From positions 1-53,724 of the forward strand of contig CAZSRS010000028.1 of NCBI GenBank assembly GCA_964609625.1: a stretch of DNA of 53,724 bases. The letters run 5' to 3'. A model generated the notes under the pieces. The model was not told the origin of the DNA. It saw only the letters and a program-made list of their open reading frames with translations, and ran no database searches. The stretch's first letter is position 1. Each line of letters opens with the position of its first letter. A program made the position numbers and the translations under genes. Of this stretch, positions 33,850 to 40,567 are shown in pieces. This DNA comes from G963674665 sp964609625 (GTDB lineage Bacteria; Desulfobacterota; Desulfovibrionia; Desulfovibrionales; Desulfovibrionaceae).

Positions 33850-35325
33850 CTATTTCCCTTTCGCCACCCGGATGAAATGCACGCCGCGGTCAGGTTTGTC
33901 CCCAGCCATGACCTGGCGCATGTCAATGTAGTGGGTGGAGCAGGAGATGCACGGATCGTAGGCGCGGACCAGCATGCTGGTGAGCAGTTCGATCTCTTCC
34001 TCGCTTTTGTGTGCCAGCCCCGGCGTCAGGGAGTTGAGGTCCTGCTGGATGTTGCCGTGGTTCTGGTTGGTGGGGATCACGCAGTCGGCGTGCACGATGC
34101 GACCCTCGTCGTCGTACTCGTAGGCGTGGAAGAGAAGGCCTCGGGGCACCTCCACGGCTCCCACGCCCTTGCCGGCACGGGGCTGGATCTCGGGTACGCG
34201 CTCCAGTTTGATGCCGCGTTGCAGCAACGTGTCGATGAAGGCGATGGAGTCCTCCACCGAGTGCACCACCTCCACGAGCTGGGCGAGGTTGTTGTAATAG
34301 GGGTTGTAACAGGGCGCCTTGAGGCCCAGGGAATCGGCCACCTTTTTAGCCAGGGGCGAGAGCTGGGCGCTGTTCAGGTTGAAGCGCGCCAGAGCGCCCA
34401 CCATGTAGGAGCTGAGCACGTTTTTAGTCCACTTGGCCGTGGAGTGGGGCACCAAGTATTCTTTGGTCAGGTCCTGATAGAAACGGGCGGGTCTGCGTTT
34501 GTCTTTGCTGGAGCCCACCGCGCCCCAAAGCAGGGCGTACTCTGCCGGGGAGACCAGGGCCACGTATTCGGTTTCACGGTCAAAGTCGGGCAGCTTGTCC
34601 TTCACCGAGGCGAAGAGCTTGGCTGCCTTTTTCAAGCCGGGGATGCTGTCCTGGAGGTTCTTGCGCAGCTGCTCGAGCTCCTGGCGGGTGGGCAGCTTGG
34701 CGAATCCGCCGGGGATCATCCGCTGGGGGTGGGTGGTACGGCCGCAGATCACACGGCTGAACTCGTTGGCCAGACGGTGCAGGGCCACGAGGCCCACCAA
34801 CTCGGTCTTGTGGGTGGCGGCAAGGGGGATAATGGAGGGTTGGCCCAGGAGATCGGGCAGCACCAGGTACCCCAGGTGCAGCAAATGGCTCTGCATGTTT
34901 TCCGCGTGCAGGGCCAGCTTGCGCAGTATGAGGCTCTGCTCCGAGATACGGATGCCCATGGCGTCCTCGGTGGTCTGCAAGGAGGCGAGCTGATGGCCGA
35001 TGGAGCAGATGCCGCAGATGCGCGAGGTGATCTGGTGCACATCCTTGAAACTGCGGCCCAGGATCATGGCCTCGAAAAAGCGCGGGGCCTCGGGCACTTC
35101 CCAGCGGCAGGTCTGGACTTCACCCTGTTGGTCGATTTCCACCACGATGTTGCCGTGCCCTTCGACACGGGTAAGGTGGTGCACGTGTATGGATTTGGCG
35201 CCGGACTTGGGACCCGCCTTCGGCGCGGGGGTCTCCGGGTCCGTGGCCTTGGCCCCCTGCTCCTGAAGAGTATCGGTCTGGGGCTCGATGCCGCTGTTTG
35301 CTTCGGGAATGGGCGTCTCGCTCAT
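33850..35325 (-). CDS. hydA: NiFe hydrogenase catalytic (alpha) subunit, group 3 type
   Basis: A 491-residue large subunit carrying the NiFe(CN)2CO site. Ligand motifs are RICGICSIGH (Cys104, Cys107) and DPCISCSTH (Cys459, Cys462, His465). The 26 residues after His465 would be the maturation-cleaved tail. The family N-terminal motif HHLTRVEGHGN begins only at residue 49, after an Ala/Pro-rich extension (MSETPIPEANSG...). Most members start a few residues before this motif. GAGGA precedes the ATG. It forms the cytoplasmic H2:NAD(P)+ enzyme with the three upstream subunits. A 112-bp gap separates it from the small-subunit gene, but no terminator is seen. Confidence 0.93.
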   Translation of the reverse strand: MSETPIPEANSGIEPQTDTLQEQGAKATDPETPAPKAGPKSGAKSIHVHHLTRVEGHGNIVVEIDQQGEVQTCRWEVPEAPRFFEAMILGRSFKDVHQITSRICGICSIGHQLASLQTTEDAMGIRISEQSLILRKLALHAENMQSHLLHLGYLVLPDLLGQPSIIPLAATHKTELVGLVALHRLANEFSRVICGRTTHPQRMIPGGFAKLPTRQELEQLRKNLQDSIPGLKKAAKLFASVKDKLPDFDRETEYVALVSPAEYALLWGAVGSSKDKRRPARFYQDLTKEYLVPHSTAKWTKNVLSSYMVGALARFNLNSAQLSPLAKKVADSLGLKAPCYNPYYNNLAQLVEVVHSVEDSIAFIDTLLQRGIKLERVPEIQPRAGKGVGAVEVPRGLLFHAYEYDDEGRIVHADCVIPTNQNHGNIQQDLNSLTPGLAHKSEEEIELLTSMLVRAYDPCISCSTHYIDMRQVMAGDKPDRGVHFIRVAKGK

Positions 35326-35437
35326 GGCTGCGTCCTCGATGTGCTGTTGATTTCAGGGACCGGACCGTCCGCGGGTACGTTCGCTCCGGCGCGTCGCGGA
35401 TACGGCCGCGGCGCCTGCTCACTATGTAAGCACGACA

Positions 35438-36184
35438 TCACAACGGGGCAAAGGTGTGCCCCAGATACATGCGCAACAGGTCCTGGGTCTCGCCGCGGCT
35501 AAGGCCGAGGCGATCCACCATGACATGGCGTGCCGCGTCGATATTGGCGTAAGGCGCCAGACCACGGCAGCCCCAGCAGTGCGCGCCCTCGGTGACGCAG
35601 CATGCCCCACAACCGGCGCGGGTGATGATGCCCAGACAGGGGCGCCCCAGTTCATAACGGCAGACGTTGCCGGCCATCTTGCACTCCACGCAGACCGGAT
35701 AGTCCGGCAGCCAGGGCTTCTTGCCCAGGAGCAGCTCCTTGGTCACGCGCAGGAATTCGTTGCGGTCGATGGGGCAACCGTGGATTTCGGCGTCCACGGG
35801 CACCACGGCGCATACCGGCCGGGCCGCGTAGGTGGGGTACCAGCGGGCCTGCTCCCCGTAGACCTGCTCACGGTAGATGGGCTCGGGCATGAAGTTCTTC
35901 ATGCAGTTCACGCCGCCGATGGTGGCGCAGGCCCCCAGGGCGACGAGGACGCCTGATTTCGCGCGGATGTCCTTGACGCGTTCCTCATCGGCAGGGCGGG
36001 TAATGGAACCTTCCACAAAGGCGACGTCGTAATGGTCGGCGGTCTCCCCGGTCATGACTTCCCGGAAGGCCACCACCTCGACGTGGGCCAGGAGGTCGAG
36101 CAGGGTTTCCTCGAGGTTGGCGATCTGCAATTGGTCGCCCTCGCAGCCTGCGAAGTCGAAAAAGGCGATCTTTGGTTTAGCCAT
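35438..36184 (-). CDS. hydD: NiFe hydrogenase small (delta) subunit
   Basis: A 248-residue Fe-S subunit that relays electrons from the NiFe site. Start MAKPKIAFFDFAG at 36184 has GGAGG upstream. Cys positions include Cys14, GACATIGG, HGCPIDRNEF, then CVECK, RPCLG, AGCGACC and HCWGCRG, enough for about three clusters. The proximal-cluster motif normally reads CxGC; here it reads CEGDQLQ, with Asp17 in place of the second Cys. It lies 11 bp downstream of the gamma gene. It belongs to the MvhG/HydD/HoxY-type small subunits, without a Tat signal, so it is cytoplasmic. Confidence 0.9.
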   Translation of the reverse strand: MAKPKIAFFDFAGCEGDQLQIANLEETLLDLLAHVEVVAFREVMTGETADHYDVAFVEGSITRPADEERVKDIRAKSGVLVALGACATIGGVNCMKNFMPEPIYREQVYGEQARWYPTYAARPVCAVVPVDAEIHGCPIDRNEFLRVTKELLLGKKPWLPDYPVCVECKMAGNVCRYELGRPCLGIITRAGCGACCVTEGAHCWGCRGLAPYANIDAARHVMVDRLGLSRGETQDLLRMYLGHTFAPL

Positions 36185-36195
36185 GGACGCCTCCG

Positions 36196-37032
36196 TTAGA
36201 TGGCCTCTTTGAGGGCTTCGATCTCGTTGTAGAGGAAGACTGGGCCTTCGATACAGGCGCTGAGGCCGTTGATCTGGCAGTGCCCGCATTTGCCCAGGCC
36301 GCACTTCATGCGCCGTTCCAGAGAGACGTAGATGTTGCCCGACGGTATGCCCAGTTTCTGGCATTCCTGCAGGACAAACTTGTACATCACCGGCGGCCCT
36401 ACCATGGCCACATAGGTGTTTTCCGGCTGCAAGCCGACCTTGGGAAGCAGTGTGGTGATGACCCCTACGTTGCCTTTCCAGCTCTCGTCAGGAATATCAA
36501 CAGTTTCAAGGATTTCGACATCGTTGCGCTGGGCCATCTCTTCGAGCTGGTCCACGAAGATGCGCTCGCGGGGATTGCGCGTGCCCACCAACACTATGAT
36601 CCGGCCGAATTCATCGCGGTGCTTGAGCTGATAGTGCAGCAGGCTGCGTAGGGGAATGTAGCCCAGGCCGCCGGCGACAAAGAGAGTGTCCTTGCCCATG
36701 AATTTCTGCACCGGAAAGAAGGAGCCATAGGGGCCGCGGATGCCGACCTTGTCCCCTTCCTGGAGCTGATGCAGGGCTCCTGTCACGGTGCCGATCTTGC
36801 GCACTGCCAGTTCGAAGCGATGGCTGTCCGGCACCGGGGCCGAACTCACCGAAAAGGGCGCCTCACCCACGCCGTATACCGAGAGCATGATGAACTGTCC
36901 CGGTTTGTGCGCCAGTGGTCGGCCATGATCAGCCTCGAATTCGAAGAGCGAAACCAGTTCGGAGAGCTGCTCCTTGCGCACCAGAGTCGCGGGGCGCGGC
37001 ACATAGGGGGAGAAGGGTTGCTCAGGACTCAT
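36196..37032 (-). CDS. hydG: Hydrogenase gamma subunit, FAD/NAD(P) and [2Fe-2S] diaphorase
   Basis: A 278-residue ferredoxin-NADP reductase-like subunit starting MSPEQPFSPYVPRPATLV. An FAD-binding beta-barrel contains PFSVSSAP (~68-75) and GIRGPYGSFF. A nucleotide-binding domain begins FVAGGLGYIPLRSLL (~120). A C-terminal cluster loop reads CGLGKCGHCQINGLSAC (~242-258), as in dihydroorotate dehydrogenase PyrK and sulfhydrogenase gamma subunits. It exchanges electrons with NAD(P)H. The start overlaps the end of the beta gene by 11 bp. NADP versus NAD preference cannot be read with confidence. Confidence 0.92.
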   Translation of the reverse strand: MSPEQPFSPYVPRPATLVRKEQLSELVSLFEFEADHGRPLAHKPGQFIMLSVYGVGEAPFSVSSAPVPDSHRFELAVRKIGTVTGALHQLQEGDKVGIRGPYGSFFPVQKFMGKDTLFVAGGLGYIPLRSLLHYQLKHRDEFGRIIVLVGTRNPRERIFVDQLEEMAQRNDVEILETVDIPDESWKGNVGVITTLLPKVGLQPENTYVAMVGPPVMYKFVLQECQKLGIPSGNIYVSLERRMKCGLGKCGHCQINGLSACIEGPVFLYNEIEALKEAI

Positions 37033-38068
37033 GCTGCTCGGCCTCCCAGAGTTCGTTGAACACGGCCTTGGGGTTGGCGATGCCGGCCGTGCAGGCGCGT
37101 ACGCAACGGCCACAGCCCACGCAGCCGAGTTCGCCTATCTTGTCGAAGATGTACTTGCCCTTGCGAAAATAGCGATGACGATAGCGGTCCATGGCCTGGG
37201 GTCGGAAGTTGTGGTCCGGCGCCACCAGGGCGAAGGAGGGCAGCATGCAGCCATCCCACCTGCGGTAACGGGATCCAGCCTTCAGGTCCACATCCACTTC
37301 CTCGCGGACGTCGAAGCAATAACAGGTGGGACAAACCAGCACACAGGAGCCACAGGACAGGCAGTATTGGGACTTGTGCCGCCAGATGGGGGCGTTCCAG
37401 TTTCGCGCCAACAGGCGGGGAGTCTCCTTCCAGGGGAAGCGCAGCCCCTGCTTGTTGGCTTCCGCGCGCACGCGGATCCTTTCCCGTCGGGCGGCCTCGC
37501 GCTCGGCCAAGGTGGCTTTCGGCGGCGGTCCAAGGCAGGTGAGCAGTTCTTCGCCCCTGGTCGAGCCCACTTCCACGTAGAAGGAGGAGGGACCGATGCG
37601 CGTCCAGTAGAGATCGAAACCGAGGTCGACCCGGTCGGCGCCCACGCTGGCCCAGAAGGCGGTGTCGGCCACCCGCAGCGGCTCCATGGTGAAGATCACG
37701 GTGTTTTCACGCCGGCGCAGGTAGTTTTGGTCCGGGGAGCCCGACTCCATGAGCTGATCCAGCTGGTTGATTCCCTTGAGGTCGTAGGGATGGACGCCGA
37801 AGAGCAGCTGCTTGGGCGCCGTGAAGACAGGCTCGGCGGAGTAATCGCCCATGTCGAAGCGGATGAGTTCTTCATGGGGTGGAAAAAGAAATCTTTTCAG
37901 GGAGTTATACGCGAGGTCGTACTCCCATGCCAGCTCCACACCCTGCTCCCAGGGGAGGAAGTCGTACTTTCCGTCCATGTTCACGGCCGGAACAAATACC
38001 TGGTACTCTGCGGCCCATTGCTGCAAGAGCCGGTTGACCAGTTCCATGGGCACCACGTAGGCGGTCAT
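37022..38068 (-). CDS. hydB: Hydrogenase beta subunit, 2x[4Fe-4S] ferredoxin-like
   Basis: First gene of the hydrogenase operon, 348 residues, ATG at 38068 with GGAGG upstream. Two ferredoxin motifs lie in the C-terminal third: CLSCGSCVLVCPTCYCFDV (~235-253) and GCVGCGRCVRACTAGI (~315-330). The N-terminal two thirds (GVHPYDLKGINQLDQLM near 110) match the HydB/AsrA-type anaerobic reductase subunit. It connects the gamma flavin with the delta clusters. The set beta-gamma-delta-alpha is the arrangement of sulfhydrogenase-type group 3b enzymes. A sigma-54 promoter lies 65 bp upstream. Confidence 0.92.
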   Translation of the reverse strand: MTAYVVPMELVNRLLQQWAAEYQVFVPAVNMDGKYDFLPWEQGVELAWEYDLAYNSLKRFLFPPHEELIRFDMGDYSAEPVFTAPKQLLFGVHPYDLKGINQLDQLMESGSPDQNYLRRRENTVIFTMEPLRVADTAFWASVGADRVDLGFDLYWTRIGPSSFYVEVGSTRGEELLTCLGPPPKATLAEREAARRERIRVRAEANKQGLRFPWKETPRLLARNWNAPIWRHKSQYCLSCGSCVLVCPTCYCFDVREEVDVDLKAGSRYRRWDGCMLPSFALVAPDHNFRPQAMDRYRHRYFRKGKYIFDKIGELGCVGCGRCVRACTAGIANPKAVFNELWEAEQHES

Positions 38069-38132
38069 GCATTCCTCCTGCTTGCGGCCAGTGATTTGTG
38101 TATGAATGCACTAAGGAGTTGACCTGGAATGC

Positions 38133-38147
38133 GCAAGCCTTGTGCCA
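38133..38147 (-). promoter_or_regulatory. Sigma-54 promoter of the hydrogenase operon
   Basis: Minus strand reads TGGCAC-AAGGC-TTGC, a perfect match to the -24/-12 consensus TGGCAC-N5-TTGC with GG and GC ten bases apart. The start would be near 38121, giving a ~50-nt leader before the hydB ATG. Sigma-54 requires an enhancer-binding activator, which is not encoded in the window. Confidence 0.8.
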
Positions 38148-38193
38148 AAATGGTACAAGCTCGGCGAGGCCTTGGGGTCGACTTTACCGTCGA
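38140..38193. promoter_or_regulatory. Inverted repeats at and upstream of the sigma-54 promoter
   Basis: TTGTGCCA-AAA-TGGTACAA (38140-38158) is an imperfect palindrome covering the -24 box. TCGAC-N6-GTCGA (38178-38193) is a perfect one about 30 bp further upstream. They are candidate repressor and activator sites. The rest of the 316-bp gap up to 38384 includes an AT-rich tract (38295-38365) that may be the antiporter promoter. Confidence 0.3.
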
Positions 38194-38384
38194 TATGTTC
38201 TAAAGCCATGGCGCACGGGCCTTCGTGGCTGTTCAGCATCCGTCCGCTCCTAACATCCTCGATAGGTTCAAGATTGTCGACGACACGAGCCTCGCTTTAA
38301 ATAATAAGCAATTACAGCATATTACTACTCGCACCAATTTTCGATTTTTTTTTGAAATAAATTCGTGCGGACACAAGAAGCGGC

Positions 38385-39356
38385 ATGCCCCATGTCCAGG
38401 AAATCGTGACTCCCATGCTGACAAGTGCGGTACAACTACTTCTGGGCAGCCTGTTGCTTTGGTTCGGGGCGGGATGGATCGTGGATTCCGCGGCGGCCCT
38501 GGCCCGCAGGCTGCGCATCGGCGAGCTGGTCATCGGACTGACCGTCGTGGCCATGGGCACTTCGGCGCCCGAGTTCCTGGTCACGCTCACGGCCGCCTTC
38601 AAGGGGCTGGCCGACATTTCCCTGGCCAATGTCGTGGGATCGAACATCTTCAATCTCGGCATGATCCTAGGTCTCATGGCCTTGATCAGGCCCATTCCCA
38701 CGCATCCGCTGCTGCTCCATCGCGACGTCCCAGCGCTGTTGGGCATCTGCGTCCTGACCTTGTTGATGTGTCTGAATCTCCATCTGGGGCGTTGGGAAGG
38801 CGCCTTGCTCCTGGCGCTGTTCGCGTTCTACATCGGCTTTGTACTCCTGCGGGCACGGCGCTCCCCGCTGGGTACGGCCGAGAAAGCCCTGCTGGAGGAA
38901 GGGCCGCAACGCGTGGCCGGCTGGCTGGATGTGGTCAAGTTGCTGACCGGGTTCGTGGGCATTTCCGTTGGCAGCAACCTGCTGGTGGAGGGTGCCTCGG
39001 CCATGGCCGCGCTCCTGGGTGTGAGCGAATGGGCCATCGGCCTGACCATAGTGGCGGCCGGCACCTCCCTGCCCGAGCTGGTGACCTGCCTGTCCGCCGC
39101 GCTCAAGGGCAAGAACGACATGCTCCTGGGTAATCTCGTCGGCAGCGATTTTTTCAACTTCGCCGGCGTGTTGGGTTTGACCTGCCTCATGCGTCCCCTG
39201 GCTGTTTCTCCTGCCTCGCTGCCCAGCCTCTATGTGCTGGTAGGAGCGGTGGTGCTGGTGTTGGTGTTCGTGCGCACCGGGTGGCGTATCTCCCGCGCCG
39301 AGGGCGTGGCGCTCATCGCCCTGAACCTGGCACGCTGGTGCATGGAGTTCCTCTGA
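38385..39356 (+). CDS. Calcium/cation:sodium antiporter (CaCA family)
   Basis: A 323-residue inner-membrane exchanger of the YrbG/CaCA type with about 10 hydrophobic helices. The two inverted alpha-repeats are clear: GTSAPEF with GSNIFNL in the first half (~residues 60 and 85), GTSLPEL with GSDFFNF in the second (~225 and 250). The Ala-Pro-Glu and Leu-Pro-Glu glutamates coordinate the cation. It is expected to export Ca2+ against Na+ or H+. The start could be ATG 38385 (weak GAAG upstream), GTG 38406 or ATG 38415; I keep the longest. It stands alone, divergent from the hydrogenase operon. Confidence 0.9.
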   Translation: MPHVQEIVTPMLTSAVQLLLGSLLLWFGAGWIVDSAAALARRLRIGELVIGLTVVAMGTSAPEFLVTLTAAFKGLADISLANVVGSNIFNLGMILGLMALIRPIPTHPLLLHRDVPALLGICVLTLLMCLNLHLGRWEGALLLALFAFYIGFVLLRARRSPLGTAEKALLEEGPQRVAGWLDVVKLLTGFVGISVGSNLLVEGASAMAALLGVSEWAIGLTIVAAGTSLPELVTCLSAALKGKNDMLLGNLVGSDFFNFAGVLGLTCLMRPLAVSPASLPSLYVLVGAVVLVLVFVRTGWRISRAEGVALIALNLARWCMEFL

Positions 39357-39390
39357 TCCCGTCTCGGCTTCGCTGCACGTATGCAAATCA

Positions 39391-39420
39391 TTGCCAACGT
39401 CGTGCGGATGAGGCTATGGT
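39391..39420 (+). promoter_or_regulatory. Putative sigma-70 promoter for the HdeA-like gene
   Basis: TTGCCA (39391-39396), 18 nt, TATGGT (39415-39420), about 50 bp before the ATG at 39470. The -10 match is moderate. Confidence 0.35.
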
Positions 39421-39469
39421 AAACGGATCGTCCCCGCGTCCATCCATACGTCACGTACAGGAGGATTCC

Positions 39470-39784
39470 ATGCGTACCACCTTTCTCACCGCTCTCTGCC
39501 TGTTGCTGGCCCTCGCCCTGCTCCCCGCCTCCCAGGTCCAGGCCTCGGGCATGGACATCACCCAGCTCACCTGTGGTGAACTGGTGTCCATGGACGAAGA
39601 CACCATCGGCATCATCATCGTCTGGATCGACGGATACTACTCGGGGCAGCACGGCTCCACCGACTTCGACCCGGACAGCTGGGAAGGCCTGGGCGAGATG
39701 GTGGGTACCGCCTGCCAACAGAACCCCAAACGCCGGGTCATCCAGGCCATAGACGACGTGATCAAGGCCGTCAGGGGATCTTAG
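39470..39784 (+). CDS. HdeA/HdeB-family small periplasmic protein
   Basis: A 104-residue secreted protein: signal peptide (residues 1-~26, core ALCLLLALALLPASQVQA) then a ~78-residue domain. Two cysteines (Cys35 in LTCGEL and Cys82 in GTACQQN) would form the single disulfide of the HdeA fold. The segments VSMDEDTIGIIIVWIDGYYSG and PDSWEGLGEMVGTAC fit this family. HdeA/HdeB are acid-activated periplasmic chaperones in enterobacteria. Whether this copy serves acid stress in an anaerobe is unknown. AGGAGG precedes the ATG. It appears monocistronic. Confidence 0.75.
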   Translation: MRTTFLTALCLLLALALLPASQVQASGMDITQLTCGELVSMDEDTIGIIIVWIDGYYSGQHGSTDFDPDSWEGLGEMVGTACQQNPKRRVIQAIDDVIKAVRGS

Positions 39785-39984
39785 CACACACACCCGTCGG
39801 ACCGGAACAGGCTGGAAAGAGTGTCTCCAAGTGGGGCACCCCTTTCCCTGACTTCTATCCATAAGCAGGTATTCGACGCCGAACTCGTGGAAACCTGTAC
39901 CCGAATCAGGGCATGGACGACACAGACCTCCTCTGCTATTCCTGCCACGATGGAAACAGGTCCCCTTTTCCCAGGAGTCATGCC

Positions 39985-40365
39985 ATGCAGAGTACCGACA
40001 TCTTTGTCCAGGATGCTGTCGAACGCCGCAAACACCTACGTATTTCACTCAAGGCTTACGGGTTTAATCACTCCTGTGCTGTGCTCTTCAGCGGCGGTAA
40101 GCGCACGGCCCAACTCATCGACATCACGCCCGGAGGGGCGCGTCTCAGGTTCGAGGACACCTCCATGCCCGTACTTACCGGGCAACCCGTGGAGGTATTG
40201 CTCGAATTGCAGTCGGTTGACGGGATCATCCCACCGGGCCGACCTGTCCCATCCCAGGTCCGCTGGACCCAGGAACGGGAGTTGGGCGTGCAGTTCAAGC
40301 AGGAGTTGGATTGCACCGTGAGCGATCTCCAACGCCTCCTGGACAGAATTTCGCCTGGTTCGTGA
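39985..40365 (+). CDS. PilZ-domain protein (probable c-di-GMP binding)
   Basis: A 126-residue single-domain protein starting MQSTDIFVQDAVERRKHLR. It shows the PilZ c-di-GMP signature: the RxxxR-type switch ERRKHLRI (residues ~13-20), then DITPGGARLRF (~45-55) corresponding to D/NxSxxG, followed by VRWTQERELGVQF (~92-104) as in other PilZ barrels. I chose ATG 39985 because AGGAG lies seven bases upstream; an ATG at 39980 is out of frame. The 200 bp before it shows no clear promoter. A partner is not evident; given the chemotaxis genes, motility control is possible. Confidence 0.85.
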   Translation: MQSTDIFVQDAVERRKHLRISLKAYGFNHSCAVLFSGGKRTAQLIDITPGGARLRFEDTSMPVLTGQPVEVLLELQSVDGIIPPGRPVPSQVRWTQERELGVQFKQELDCTVSDLQRLLDRISPGS

Positions 40366-40567
40366 TGCCCGGCGCGCTTCGACAATCTGAAAGCACGGCG
40401 TGGAGCGGCTTCCGATCGGCTGATCGGGGCCCGTGCAACCGCGTCTTTTCCGCAGCCCTTGACGACGTCCGGACCGAGGCCCTTGCCGCTGGACAGACAA
40501 CAGCGTCGGTTCATGGAGTGCACCATGCGCGGGAGCGCTGTTTCTCACACTTGACAAGGAGCGGCCC

